From JBDZVM01 sp040255675 (GTDB lineage Bacteria > Actinomycetota > Actinomycetes > Acidothermales > Acidothermaceae), in contig JBDZVM010000003.1 of NCBI GenBank assembly GCA_040255675.1, positions 62,001-126,000 of the forward strand: a DNA stretch of 64,000 nucleotides. The letters are read 5' to 3'. The notes beneath the pieces were generated by a model. The model was not told the DNA's origin. It did not search any database and saw nothing but the letters and a program-made list of their open reading frames with translations. Of this stretch, positions 7,895 through 17,084 are shown in pieces (the stretch's first letter is position 1; each line of letters begins with the position of its first letter). Position numbers and translations under genes: made by a program.

Positions 7895-8758
7895 ATGACG
7901 CAACCGACCGACGGATTCGGGCGCCTGCCCTCGGCGTTCCATCGGCCTGGCGTCACATCGTTCGCCGACTTCTTGTCGATGCACGCGCCCGACCTCTTGC
8001 CCGGACGCCGCGACACGGCGCCCCTCACGGGGCTGGCGGGGCTCGACCTGCCGCACGGCACCACCATCGTCGCCGTCGCGTTCAACGGCGGCGTCGTGAT
8101 GGCCGGCGACCGGCGCGCGACGATGGGCAACATCATCGCCCAGCGCGACATCGAGAAAGTGTTCCAGGCGGACGAGTTTTCCTGCGTTGGCATCGCCGGC
8201 ACCGCCGGCGTCGCTATCGAGGTCGTTCGGCTGTTCCAGGTGGAGCTCGAACACTACGAGAAGCTGCAGGGCACCACGCTGTCGCTCGAAGGCAAAGCCA
8301 ACCGGCTGTCGATGATGATCCGCGGCAATCTGCCGATGGCCTTGCAGGGGCTCGCCGTCGTCCCGCTGTTCGCGGGCTACGACTTGCTGGTAGCCGACCC
8401 CGCGAAAGCAGGGCGCATCTTCTCCTTCGACGTCACCGGCGGTCGCTACGAAGAGCATTCCTTCCACGCGGTCGGTTCCGGCTCGATGTTCGCTCGTGGC
8501 GCGTTGAAGAAGTTCTTTCGCGACGACTTTACTCGCGAAGACGCCGTTCGGGCGTGTATCGAGTCCTTGTACGACGCCGCCGACGACGATTCCGCGACCG
8601 GTGGCCCCGACCTGACCCGGCGGATTTTCCCGGTCGTCGTCACGTGCACGATCGACGGTTTTCAGCGGCTACCCGACGACGAGCTCGGGCGCCTCGTCGA
8701 GCGGGTCGTCGAGGCGCGCATGAGCCGCCCGGGCGGTCCGGCGGCCCCGCTAACGTGA
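7895..8758 (+). CDS. prcB: 20S proteasome beta subunit
   Basis: 287 residues. A 55-residue propeptide ends DLPHG, and mature protein begins TTIVAVAF, giving the catalytic Thr at residue 56; the catalytic Lys and Asp are in the following GDRRAT region, as expected for the Ntn-hydrolase fold. The ATG at 7895 is chosen over a long in-frame extension to 7517 (which overlaps pup) because GAAGGTGAG precedes it and the propeptide length is then normal. Pairs with prcA to form the 20S core. Confidence 0.97.
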   Translation: MTQPTDGFGRLPSAFHRPGVTSFADFLSMHAPDLLPGRRDTAPLTGLAGLDLPHGTTIVAVAFNGGVVMAGDRRATMGNIIAQRDIEKVFQADEFSCVGIAGTAGVAIEVVRLFQVELEHYEKLQGTTLSLEGKANRLSMMIRGNLPMALQGLAVVPLFAGYDLLVADPAKAGRIFSFDVTGGRYEEHSFHAVGSGSMFARGALKKFFRDDFTREDAVRACIESLYDAADDDSATGGPDLTRRIFPVVVTCTIDGFQRLPDDELGRLVERVVEARMSRPGGPAAPLT

Positions 8759-8822
8759 CCGCAGTGACTGTCTGTTCCGTTCGCGAAACCGTGACCGATC
8801 AGCCGCAACGCAGGAGATGTCG

Positions 8823-9566
8823 ATGAGCGCGCCGTTCTACGTCTCGCCCGAGCAGTTGATGAAAGACCGCGCCGATTTCGCGCGCAAAGGCATCGCGCGC
8901 GGCCGAAGCAACGTCGTGCTGCAGTACATCGACGGCATCTTGTTCGTGGCCGAAAACCCGTCGCGCGCTCTCCACAAGATCAGCGAGGTCTACGACCGCA
9001 TCGCGTTCGCGGCCGTCGGCCGCTACAACGAGTTCGAAAACCTCCGAGTCGCCGGCGTGCGGCTCGCCGACCTCACCGGCTACACCTACGACCGCCGCGA
9101 CGTCACCGGCCGCACGATCGCCAACGCCTACGCTCAAACGCTGGGGGCGATTTTCAGCGGCGCTGGTGAAAAGCCTTACGAGGTCGAGATCGTGGTGGCC
9201 GAGGTCGGCGACACGCCCGACGGCGACACGATATATCGGCTCACCTACGATGGCTCGGTCGCCGACGAGCATGACTTCGTCGCGATGGGGGGGCAGGCCG
9301 ACCACATCGCCGGTTTGCTCAAAGAGCGGTACCGGGAAGGGCAGTCGCTGGCCACGGCGCTGCACCTCGCCGTCCAGGTGTTGTCACGCCCGCCCGACGG
9401 CGACGAGCGCGAGCTGACCTCGGGGCAGCTAGAGGTCGCGGTGCTCGATCGCACCCGCGGCCGGCGCGCGTTTCGTCGTCTCGTGGGCGCCCAGGTCGAC
9501 CAGCTTCTTGCCGAAAGCGCGGGTCCCAGCGGCGCGGCCGAGCCGGCCGCCGGTACGCAATCCTGA
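8823..9566 (+). CDS. prcA: 20S proteasome alpha subunit
   Basis: 247 residues. N-terminal MSAPFYVSPEQLMKDRADFARKG is the gating segment of actinobacterial alpha subunits; the fold continues through ENPSRALHKISEVYDRIAFA and ends in an Ala/Gly-rich tail. It forms the outer rings and the pockets for the ARC C-terminus. Two ATGs lie 6 nt apart (8817 and 8823); the AGGAG at 8812-8816 abuts the first, so the second at 8823 is preferred. Confidence 0.97.
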   Translation: MSAPFYVSPEQLMKDRADFARKGIARGRSNVVLQYIDGILFVAENPSRALHKISEVYDRIAFAAVGRYNEFENLRVAGVRLADLTGYTYDRRDVTGRTIANAYAQTLGAIFSGAGEKPYEVEIVVAEVGDTPDGDTIYRLTYDGSVADEHDFVAMGGQADHIAGLLKERYREGQSLATALHLAVQVLSRPPDGDERELTSGQLEVAVLDRTRGRRAFRRLVGAQVDQLLAESAGPSGAAEPAAGTQS

Positions 9567-9853
9567 AAACTGGCCCGCGACCCGCTACTCCGAACGGCCG
9601 CTGGCGGTACTCGACCCGCTAGGCCTAACGGCCGCGGGTTCGTGCGGCCGAACGGATGGCAGCCGCACCTGATTGTTTGTAGCCGTTCGCTGGTGTTTAT
9701 CCGATATAGGGCTGATTCGTTCACCCGGGTGCGTAGCGTAACCAGCGGACGGCGCAACCTCGCTGCGCCAAATATCCCCCGAACGCATCCGCCGGTTGGG
9801 CTCAAGTTTGCTGGCCCATTCGGCCGATTACTCAGCGTGACTGGGAGGATCAT

Positions 9854-10084
9854 ATGGCTTCATGGACGAACGACTCGCAACTCCACTCCCTGATGCGGGC
9901 GTACGTAGCGGCAGTGGCGCGCCTCGATCAGGCGCGCGACGATCGCTTGCCGCAAGAAGAAATCGACCGCTTGCAGGCCGACAAGCGTGAAGCGGCCCGC
10001 GCCTACGAGGAGGCCCTGCTCGCGCGCGGCTGGCAGATCCCTGGTCTCGCGATCGGGCCGCTCGCACGATCGGCGAGGTGGTAG
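9854..10084 (+). CDS. 76-residue helical protein of unknown function
   Basis: No family recognised. GGGAGG sits just upstream of the ATG, supporting translation. Residues 10-60 are Ala/Arg/Glu-rich and predicted helical (AYVAAVARLDQARDDRLPQEE... through ARAYEEALL), suggesting a helical hairpin or coiled coil; no membrane segment or Cys. It lies between prcA and pafA with 287 and 59 bp gaps, on the same strand. A coiled coil next to a Pup system is worth testing for Pup or proteasome binding, but nothing in the sequence proves that. Confidence 0.65.
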   Translation: MASWTNDSQLHSLMRAYVAAVARLDQARDDRLPQEEIDRLQADKREAARAYEEALLARGWQIPGLAIGPLARSARW

Positions 10085-10143
10085 CAAGCTTTTGATCGCG
10101 ACTGAAAGCCGGCACGCGCTGGCCGTCACATAGGCTTCGTGGC

Positions 10144-11502
10144 ATGGATCGGCGCATCTTCGGCCTCGAGAACGAATACGGTGTCACGTGCACCTTTCAC
10201 GGACAACGCCGCTTGTCGCCTGACGAGGTCGCCCGCTACCTGTTTCGCCGCGTCGTCTCGTGGGGCCGTTCCAGCAACGTTTTCTTGCGAAATGGTGCGC
10301 GGCTTTACCTCGACGTCGGCTCGCATCCCGAATACGCCACACCCGAATGCGACAACGTCGTCGATTTGGTCATCCACGACAAGGCGGGTGAACGCACCCT
10401 CGAAGGGCTCCTCGTCGACGCCGAACGCCGGTTGCGTGAAGAAGGCATCGCCGGTGACATCTACCTGTTCAAGAACAACACCGACTCCGCCGGCAACTCC
10501 TACGGCTGCCACGAGAACTACCTGGTCGGCAGGCAAGGCGAGTTCGGGCGGCTGGCCGATGTCCTCATTCCGTTTCTGGTCACCCGCCAGATCATCTGCG
10601 GCGCTGGCAAGGTGCTCGCCACCCCGCGCGGCGCCGTGTATTGCGTGAGCCAGCGCGCCGAACACATCTGGGAAGGCGTTTCGAGCGCCACGACGCGGTC
10701 GCGCCCGATCATCAACACCCGCGACGAGCCGCACGCCGACGCCGAAAGGTTCCGGCGGCTGCACGTCATCGTCGGCGACTCCAACATGGCCGAGACCACC
10801 ACGCTACTCAAGGCCGGCTCTACCGATCTGGTGCTGCGCATGATCGAAGCGGGCGTGGTGTTGCGCGACCTCACCCTTGAAAACCCGATCCGCGCGATCC
10901 GCGAGATCAGCCACGATCCGACCGGACGACGCAAGGTGCGCCTCGCCAACGGCCGCGAGGCGAGCGCTCTCGAAATTCAGGAGGAATACCTCGGCAAGGC
11001 GCTCGAGTTCGTCGACCGGCGCGGCACCGGGCCGACGACCAAGCGGGTTCTCGACCTGTGGGAACGCACGGTGAAAGCCATCTCTACCGGCGATCTCGCG
11101 CTGGTCGACCGAGAGATCGACTGGGTGATCAAGCATCGGCTTATCGAGCGTTACCGCGCCAAACACAACCTGCCGCTGTCGTCGCCTCGGATCGCCCAAA
11201 TTGACCTCGCCTACCACGATGTCAACCGAAACCGCGGCCTCTACTACCTGTTGGAGCGACGCGGCGAGGTCGACCGGGTCGCCCGCGACCTCGAAATCTT
11301 CGAGGCCAAATCGGTGCCGCCGCAGACCACCAGGGCCCGGCTACGTGGCGAGTTCATCAAGCGGGCGCAAGAGAAGCGACGCGACTTCACGGTCGACTGG
11401 GTGCACCTGAAGTTGAACGACCAAGCTCAGCGCACGGTTTTGTGCAAAGACCCGTTCCGGGCAGTCGACGACCGGGTAGAAAAACTGATCGCCAGTATGT
11501 GA
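10144..11502 (+). CDS. pafA: Pup-protein ligase PafA
   Basis: 452 residues. GLENEYG at 7-13 provides the Mg-binding Glu9; ARLYLDVGSHPEYATPE supplies catalytic Asp57. It lacks the Dop-loop. The nucleotide-binding body is highly parallel to Dop (LYLFKNNTDSAGNSYGCHENY, RPIINTRDEPHAD), and the C-terminal domain ending VDDRVEKLIASM is present. The enzyme phosphorylates the Pup C-terminal Glu with ATP and joins it to substrate lysines. No strong Shine-Dalgarno is visible before the ATG, but the start is fixed by the conserved N-terminus. Confidence 0.97.
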   Translation: MDRRIFGLENEYGVTCTFHGQRRLSPDEVARYLFRRVVSWGRSSNVFLRNGARLYLDVGSHPEYATPECDNVVDLVIHDKAGERTLEGLLVDAERRLREEGIAGDIYLFKNNTDSAGNSYGCHENYLVGRQGEFGRLADVLIPFLVTRQIICGAGKVLATPRGAVYCVSQRAEHIWEGVSSATTRSRPIINTRDEPHADAERFRRLHVIVGDSNMAETTTLLKAGSTDLVLRMIEAGVVLRDLTLENPIRAIREISHDPTGRRKVRLANGREASALEIQEEYLGKALEFVDRRGTGPTTKRVLDLWERTVKAISTGDLALVDREIDWVIKHRLIERYRAKHNLPLSSPRIAQIDLAYHDVNRNRGLYYLLERRGEVDRVARDLEIFEAKSVPPQTTRARLRGEFIKRAQEKRRDFTVDWVHLKLNDQAQRTVLCKDPFRAVDDRVEKLIASM

Positions 11503-11524
11503 TTGCTCGCCTGACCCCTGGCTC

Positions 11525-11548
11525 AGCCGCCTTTCAGATTCGGCGGTT
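11525..11548. terminator. possible hairpin after pafA
   Basis: A stem of about 7 bp including one G-T pair (around CCGCC/GGCGG, 11527-11531 with 11542-11546) with a 10-nt loop lies 22 nt after pafA. Modest stability. Confidence 0.4.
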
Positions 11549-11630
11549 AGGGTCGAACCGTTGTCGCCGTCCGGGCGACTCAAAGACATTCGCCTAAAGA
11601 GATTCGCCAACAGAGATTCGCGAGGTCGCC

Positions 11631-12611
11631 GTGCGGCTTGGTCAACGGATGATGGCTGCCTTCGCGGTAGCCGCGGTCGCGCTGACGGCCGCGGGCTGCG
11701 GTTCGTCATCGAAGCCGAGCGCCACCGAACTGTCGGTGCGGGGCTCGTTCGGCGCAAAGCCGCAGGTCTCGGTTCCGACGGGGAAGCCACCGGCCAAGAC
11801 CGAAGTGAAAGTGATTAGCCGAGGCTCGGGCACCGAGTTGAAGGCCGGAGATCTTGCGGTCGTGAACGGCCTCGGCCGCACGTGGAAGAGCGATACCCCG
11901 TTCGAAGACACCTTTGAATCGGGCGCGCTTCCCGACACGTTGCCGGTCGGAACCGGCCAAATCTCGATGACCGGGCTCGACAAGGCGCTCGTCGGCGTGC
12001 CGGCCGGAAGCCGAGTGCTCATCGTGATTCCCCCCGCCGACGGATTCGGGCAAGTACAGTCCCTTCCGCAAGGCGTCTCCAAAGACGACACAGCCGTGCT
12101 CGTCTTCGACGTGATCGCCGGATATCCCGGCGACGCCGGACCCTCGGGCAAGCAGGTGAGCTCGGGCGGGGGAGCGCTGCCGACCGTCACGAGTACCGAC
12201 CTGCACAGCAAGCCGTCCATCACGATTCCCAAGACCGCCGCGCCGGCGAAGCTTTCGGTGACCACCCTTATCGAGGGCGGCGGACCGGTCGTCGCGACCG
12301 GGCAAGAAGTCGTCGTCCAGTATCTGGGCCAAATTTGGGCATCGGGTAAGGAGTTCGACTCGTCGTGGCAACGAAAGTCGCCGGTCGCCTTTCCTGTCGG
12401 GGTGGGCCAACTCATCAAGGCCTGGGACACCGGACTGGTCGGCGTGAAGGTCGGTAGCCGGGTGATGATCGTGGCGCCTCCCGGCGAGGCGTATGGTTCA
12501 GCAGGTCAACCCAGCGCGGGCATCGGCGGCACCGACACGTTGGTGTTCGTCGTCGACGTACTGGGCGCCTACAGCAGCGGAGCCGCTAGCAGCGGAGAGG
12601 AATCGCCGTGA
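11631..12611 (+). CDS. lipoprotein with two FKBP-type prolyl isomerase domains
   Basis: 326 residues. The N-terminus has a signal peptide ending in the lipobox LTAAGC, so the mature protein should be lipid-anchored on the outer face of the membrane. Two FKBP folds follow: a divergent first copy (about 60-165; keeps GTGQ...LVGVPAGSRVLIVIP but has lost several active-site aromatics) and a more standard second copy (about 205-315; YLGQIWASGKEFDSSW, FPVGVGQLIKAWDTGLVG). Likely a folding catalyst for exported proteins. It overlaps the next FKBP gene by 4 nt. GTG start; an ATG 18 nt downstream is possible. Confidence 0.88.
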   Translation: MRLGQRMMAAFAVAAVALTAAGCGSSSKPSATELSVRGSFGAKPQVSVPTGKPPAKTEVKVISRGSGTELKAGDLAVVNGLGRTWKSDTPFEDTFESGALPDTLPVGTGQISMTGLDKALVGVPAGSRVLIVIPPADGFGQVQSLPQGVSKDDTAVLVFDVIAGYPGDAGPSGKQVSSGGGALPTVTSTDLHSKPSITIPKTAAPAKLSVTTLIEGGGPVVATGQEVVVQYLGQIWASGKEFDSSWQRKSPVAFPVGVGQLIKAWDTGLVGVKVGSRVMIVAPPGEAYGSAGQPSAGIGGTDTLVFVVDVLGAYSSGAASSGEESP

Positions 12612-12985
12612 TCGAGCGAGACAAGCCCGAGGTCGACTTCCCGGGCGGCGAGCCGCCGGCCGACCTGGAGATCGTCGACGAGATCGTGGGTGATGGCACG
12701 GAGGCGACCGCCGGCAAGACCGTAGTGGCGCATTACGTCGGCGTCGCGTTCTCGACCGGCGAGGAGTTCGACAGCTCCTGGAATCGCGGCGACCCGCTCG
12801 CGTTCCCGCTCGGCGCCGGGCGCGTCATTAAGGGCTGGGACCAAGGCCTGCTCGGCATGTGCGTCGGCGGGCGCCGCCGCCTGACGATCCCGCCGCATCT
12901 GGCCTACGGCGATCGCGGCGCGGGCGCTGCCATCGCGCCCGGCGAGACACTGATTTTCGTGGTCGACCTGGTCGACGTGCGCTAG
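12608..12985 (+). CDS. FKBP-type peptidyl-prolyl isomerase, cytoplasmic
   Basis: 125 residues, a single FKBP domain with the classical active-site series: VVAHYVGVAFSTGEEFDSSW, FPLGAGRVIKGWDQGLLGM and the IPPHLAYGDRGAG loop. No signal peptide, so cytoplasmic. Its GTG lies inside the stop region of the preceding FKBP lipoprotein (GTGA overlap), which implies translational coupling of an exported and a cytosolic isomerase. Confidence 0.92.
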   Translation: MIERDKPEVDFPGGEPPADLEIVDEIVGDGTEATAGKTVVAHYVGVAFSTGEEFDSSWNRGDPLAFPLGAGRVIKGWDQGLLGMCVGGRRRLTIPPHLAYGDRGAGAAIAPGETLIFVVDLVDVR

Positions 12986-14059
12986 TTACGGCTTTTCAAG
13001 CAGGGACGCCGCGTAGCGGCCGGCGCAGCCGGCCGCTACGAAATAAGCCGCGTCAGCGTCGAGTGATCGCCCCATGGTCGACAGCGTCACGGGCGCCCGC
13101 CGCAAAACCTCGAGCATTCCGGCTGCCGATACGCGCACGATCCGATGGCGATTTCCCAATGCCTGCAGGTCTTTCTCGACCGCCGATGCCAGTGGCTCGT
13201 CAAGAGTGGGAACGACGATGTCGGCCGAGGCCAACGCCACCCGGCCGTAGGCGGTGCGGCTGTGATGGCTGATGCCCCGATGCCGGGTGCGCGGATCGGC
13301 TTCACTGATGCGTAGCGACGCCACCGGTCGGCCGCCCAACGCCGTCACGGCGTTCACCGCCTCTCCAGCGGCGACTCCTGAATAGCCCCAGCGGGTTCCG
13401 GTGCCGAGGTTTCCCGGCCCCTGCGAGACGACGACGATCTCGGCGTCGAGCACCAGGCGCGCCGCGAGCAGGCCGGTGTGCAGGGTGACCGCCTCGACGT
13501 CACCGCCGTACGCCTGGCCGACCGTGACGGTCGCTTGCAGCCAGTCGGCGTCTCGAAGCGCCGCCACCGTGCGTGAGAACCAGATCGGCAGCGCGCCGCC
13601 GTCCGACATCACGTAGACGACCCGCGTACCGGGCCGCTTGTGCAACAACCCGGCAAGGACGGCGGGCAGCGCGGAGTGCAGATCGGCGATGACGACGGGC
13701 ATGCCGTCGATCGAATCGGCGTCGGCCAACACCATATGGTGAAGCGACTCCTGGGCGTCAACACCCGACACGCACACCTGCTGAGGGGTGTAGCGGGCTT
13801 TCACCAAAGAGCCGGGGTCAGGGGCATCAACCGGGAGCCGGTCGGGCAGCGCAACCACCATGGCGTAGCCACCCGTGCCTAGTTCGAGGTCGAGCGCGGT
13901 CGTGTTCAACAGCACCGTGTCGCCGATCACGGGCACGCCGACGAGCGGCGGATACGCCAGCGCCAGCAGACGCGCGCCGTCGACGTCCACGCTGAGTTCG
14001 ACAGCACCGGGCCACGACCGCCCGATCGACGTCACCACACCTCTGCGCCACCTGATCAC
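12986..14059 (-). CDS. DUF3866 family protein
   Basis: 357 residues. The N-terminus (RRGVVTSIGRSWPGAVEL) and the segments VVYVMSDGGALPIWFSRTV and EIVVVSQGPGNLGTGTRWGYSG match the DUF3866 family, common next to pafBC in actinobacteria and of unknown biochemical role. No membrane segment or signal; Gly-rich loops could bind a ligand. Its stop abuts that of the FKBP gene (convergent), and it is divergent from pafB with a 71-bp gap, so it may share a regulatory region with pafBC. Confidence 0.8.
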   Translation of the reverse strand: MIRWRRGVVTSIGRSWPGAVELSVDVDGARLLALAYPPLVGVPVIGDTVLLNTTALDLELGTGGYAMVVALPDRLPVDAPDPGSLVKARYTPQQVCVSGVDAQESLHHMVLADADSIDGMPVVIADLHSALPAVLAGLLHKRPGTRVVYVMSDGGALPIWFSRTVAALRDADWLQATVTVGQAYGGDVEAVTLHTGLLAARLVLDAEIVVVSQGPGNLGTGTRWGYSGVAAGEAVNAVTALGGRPVASLRISEADPRTRHRGISHHSRTAYGRVALASADIVVPTLDEPLASAVEKDLQALGNRHRIVRVSAAGMLEVLRRAPVTLSTMGRSLDADAAYFVAAGCAGRYAASLLEKP

Positions 14060-14130
14060 AGCCGCCGACGTTACCGGGGAACGGCGTCGTTCTCACCGGT
14101 TGGGGCAAAGATGCGTTAGCGTCCGATGTC

Positions 14131-15087
14131 ATGTCGGCTCGCAAGACAGAGCGCTTGCTCAACCTGGTGATCTGCCTGTTGGCCACCAGGCGCTACCTGT
14201 CGGCGGAGCAAATCCGCAATACCGTCGCCGGCTACGAAAACCTTGGCGACGACGCGTTCAAGCGCAAGTTCGAGCGCGACAAGGAGGATTTGCGCGACCT
14301 CGGCATCCCGCTCGAGACCGGAACCGATTCGACGTTCGACGACGAACCCGGCTACCGCATCAGGCGCGACGACTACAGCCTGCCCGAACTGCACTTCACC
14401 CCGGCCGAACTCGCGGTGCTCGGCATCGCGGCCCGCACCTGGCAACAGGCGAGCCTCGCCGGGCCGGCGAGCGAGGCGCTCCTCAAGCTGCAAGCTGCCG
14501 GCGTCGACGTCGACGACGCCGTACCGGTCGCCCTCGAGACTCGCGTCGCGACCAGCGAGCCGGCATTCGAGCCACTACGGCAAGCGACGGCAGATCGTCG
14601 TCCGGTGGTGTTCGACTACCGCGAGCGCGGCCTAACCCGCCATGTCGAACCGTGGGGACTCGTCTCGTGGCACGGGCGGTGGTATCTCGTCGGCCACGAC
14701 GTCGACCGCGCCGACACGCGCGTCTTCCGCTTGAGCCGTATCGTCGGGCTGCCCAAACCAACCGGAAACCATGGGAGTGTTCGCGTACCTGAGGCCACCG
14801 ACGTCCGGTCGATCGTGCTGAGAAACGTCGAAGAGCCGGAGCGAATTTCGGCGAAGCTGCTCGTTCGTGAAGGCACCGGGTTGGGCATACGGCGACGAGC
14901 TACCTCAGTGCGGCCGCACGGCGACGGCTGGGACGTCGTTGAGTTTCCGATTTCCCAGGTCTATCGGCTCGTCGACGAAGCGCTCGGGTTCGGCGCCGAC
15001 GTTCTCGTGCTCGAACCCCCTGACGCTCGCGAGGCTGTCGTTACGCGGTTACGCCAGCTCGCGGGAGAACGGGCTGCACGGTTATGA
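14131..15087 (+). CDS. pafB: WYL-domain transcriptional regulator PafB
   Basis: 318 residues. An N-terminal winged helix (LNLVICLLATRRYLSAEQIRNTVAGY) is followed by a WYL domain (about 145-220; FDYRERGLTRHVEPWGLVSWHGRWYLVGHD) and a C-terminal extension (WCX). PafB and PafC form the heterodimeric activator of the LexA-independent DNA-damage response, probably sensing nucleic-acid ligands through WYL. pafC follows after 13 nt. The names derive from linkage to pafA, but they are not part of pupylation. Confidence 0.92.
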   Translation: MSARKTERLLNLVICLLATRRYLSAEQIRNTVAGYENLGDDAFKRKFERDKEDLRDLGIPLETGTDSTFDDEPGYRIRRDDYSLPELHFTPAELAVLGIAARTWQQASLAGPASEALLKLQAAGVDVDDAVPVALETRVATSEPAFEPLRQATADRRPVVFDYRERGLTRHVEPWGLVSWHGRWYLVGHDVDRADTRVFRLSRIVGLPKPTGNHGSVRVPEATDVRSIVLRNVEEPERISAKLLVREGTGLGIRRRATSVRPHGDGWDVVEFPISQVYRLVDEALGFGADVLVLEPPDAREAVVTRLRQLAGERAARL

Positions 15088-15100
15088 CGGCGGCCCGCTC

Positions 15101-16075
15101 ATGAGCGCGTCCGCTCAGCTGCCGAGACTGCTGTCGCTCGTGCCTTACCTGCTGACGAGGCCGGGCGCGAAAATCTCCGACGTCGCCCGCACGTTCGGCG
15201 TCAGCGAAAACCAACTTGCGCGCGACTTGTCGTTGATCTACATGTGCGGGCTGCCCGGTTACTATCCGGGCGATCTGATCGAGGTCGACATCACGGCGTC
15301 CGGGCGCATCACCGTGAGCAACGCCGACACGATCGCGCGGCCGCTGCGACTTTCACGCGACGAAGCGTTGCCCCTGATCGTGGGCTTGCGCATGCTCGCC
15401 GACTTGCCCGGTTTGCAAGACCGCGAAGCGGTCGACTCGGCGCTGGCGAAACTCGAAGACGCCGCCGAAGAGGCGGCAGCGGCGAGCGCGGCGGTCGCGG
15501 TCAACGTCGAGCCGCTAGGCCAATCGCCGAAGACTCTCGAGACCGTGCAGCGCGCTTTGCGCGAAGGAAAACGGCTGCACTTGAGCTATTACGTGCCGGC
15601 CCGTGACGAGACGACCGAGCGCGACGTCGATCCGATGCGCGTGAGCGTGGTGGCCGGCCGAGGCTACCTCGAAGGCTGGTGTCGGCGAGCGGTTGCGGTG
15701 CGGCTTTTCCGGCTCGACCGCGTCACCGGCGTCTCAATACTCGACGAGGCGTCGCAGCCTCCTCCTGACGCCGAGCCGCGCGACCTCGACGCCGGCCTTT
15801 TCCAACCCGGCCCCGACGACGTCGTGGTCACGCTCGAGGTCGGCCCGGCCGGCCGCTGGGTGCCTGAGTACTACCCGTGCGACTCGGTCGAGCCCTTGCC
15901 GGACGGCGGCGCCGTCATCAAGCTGCGCACGGCCGACCTCCGCTGGGTGCGCCGCCTGGCGTTGCGGCTTGGTGGCACCGGACGCGTGGTCGCTCCACCC
16001 GAGCTCGTTGAGGCGGTCGCGGCTGATGCGTCGTCTGCTCTCCATGCCTACGAACGATTCGGCTTGATCGACTGA
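15101..16075 (+). CDS. pafC: WYL-domain transcriptional regulator PafC
   Basis: 324 residues. N-terminal helix-turn-helix (LLSLVPYLLTRPGAKISDVARTFGVS), WYL domain (about 145-215; LHLSYYVPARDETTERDVDPMRV...GYLEGWCRRAVAVRLFRLDR) and C-terminal WCX domain. It partners PafB. The ATG at 15101 is used; the frame is open upstream through pafB but that part has no conserved sequence. An ATG overlapping the pafB stop at 15084 is out of frame. Confidence 0.92.
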   Translation: MSASAQLPRLLSLVPYLLTRPGAKISDVARTFGVSENQLARDLSLIYMCGLPGYYPGDLIEVDITASGRITVSNADTIARPLRLSRDEALPLIVGLRMLADLPGLQDREAVDSALAKLEDAAEEAAAASAAVAVNVEPLGQSPKTLETVQRALREGKRLHLSYYVPARDETTERDVDPMRVSVVAGRGYLEGWCRRAVAVRLFRLDRVTGVSILDEASQPPPDAEPRDLDAGLFQPGPDDVVVTLEVGPAGRWVPEYYPCDSVEPLPDGGAVIKLRTADLRWVRRLALRLGGTGRVVAPPELVEAVAADASSALHAYERFGLID

Positions 16076-16299
16076 GCTTTCGCGGCGGCCGTTGCGGCCT
16101 TCACTAGTTCACTCGGACGGCGCAACGCGCGCTCGGCTTACGCGTGATTGTGCCGTCTGGCGGGTCCTATGCCCGAAATAAGCCGGATGGGCTACTCGAA
16201 AGGGCCCGCGCGCGCCGTCAAGTGTCGCGACCCCCTGGCCGATGGGTTTCACGTCGCCAGCTTTGACCCGGTTAGGCGACACTGCGGAAGGGAGTCGCC

Positions 16300-16632
16300 A
16301 TGACGACGATCAAGGCCACATGCCCCACCTGTGGCGAGGTGGAGTTGACCGCCGACGACCTCACCTTGATGGTCTGCAGCCAAGCTCCGTTGTCGTACTA
16401 CTCGTTTCGCTGCCCACGCTGCATCGAAGAGGTGCGCAAGCCCGCGGACGACCACATCATCTCGCTGCTCGTCTCGGGCGGCGTCCGGGCCACCACGTGG
16501 TCAGTGCCCGCTGAGGCGTTGGAGCCGCACTCGGGCAGCGCCGTCACCTACGACGAACTGCTCGACTTCGCACTCGCCATGGACCGCACCGACTACCTCG
16601 CCGCGATGGCTGAGCACGCCTTCCGCGCCTGA
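16300..16632 (+). CDS. small zinc-ribbon protein
   Basis: 110 residues. Two CxxC pairs, CPTC (8-11) and CPRC about 30 residues later, form a probable zinc ribbon; the rest is a short alpha/beta region with DELLDFALAMDRTDYLAAMAEHAF at the end. GGAAGGGAG precedes the ATG. Similar short proteins occur in actinobacteria without assigned function. Flanked by a strong terminator at 16672-16713, so it is probably monocistronic. Confidence 0.75.
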   Translation: MTTIKATCPTCGEVELTADDLTLMVCSQAPLSYYSFRCPRCIEEVRKPADDHIISLLVSGGVRATTWSVPAEALEPHSGSAVTYDELLDFALAMDRTDYLAAMAEHAFRA

Positions 16633-16671
16633 CTTGTGAGCGCCGCACCGCCTGATCGGCAAACCCGCGCG

Positions 16672-16713
16672 GGTCGTGCCGCGGAGACACCCCCCTCCCT
16701 CCGCGGCACGACC
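16672..16713. terminator. strong hairpin terminator
   Basis: A perfect 15-bp GC-rich stem (16672-16686 with 16699-16713) closes a C-rich 12-nt loop 39 nt after the zinc-ribbon gene. Confidence 0.85.
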
Positions 16714-16823
16714 GACGCGCTCCGGGCAGGAGTCGACTCGCATGCGGATTGCGGCCCAGACGGACTACCCAGTTGAACGACCCGACCGACTGACCCGGCC
16801 GAGTGACCTGGTTTCATGGCGTT

Positions 16824-17003
16824 ATGAGCCTGTTTCCCTGGGCGATGATCTTCGTGGGGCTCGCGTTGCTGAGCCTCGGCATTTTCGTCGTCCTCGGCCT
16901 TCGATTGTGGCGAGGCGCCAAAGCAGTCGGAAGCGATGCCCTCCGCGGGCAAGAGCGGCTCGCGGAGGTATGGGCCAGAGCGCACCCGTACGAGAACGAC
17001 TGA
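16824..17003 (+). CDS. small single-pass membrane protein
   Basis: No family assigned. 59 residues: a hydrophobic segment WAMIFVGLALLSLGIFVVLGL near the N-terminus, then a basic/amphipathic tail RLWRGAKAVGSDALRGQERLAEVWARAHPYEND. The design (short N-out helix plus amphipathic helix) recalls TatA-like or small anchor proteins and it lies just upstream of tatA. The start may also be the GTG at 16803. No good Shine-Dalgarno, so moderate confidence. Confidence 0.5.
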   Translation: MSLFPWAMIFVGLALLSLGIFVVLGLRLWRGAKAVGSDALRGQERLAEVWARAHPYEND

Positions 17004-17084
17004 GTATCGACTTGCCCGACGTACGACCGCGGGGTCAGGCGCGGCGTAGCATGAGTCCGACCGCCCCGCGTAGGAGATTCACCG

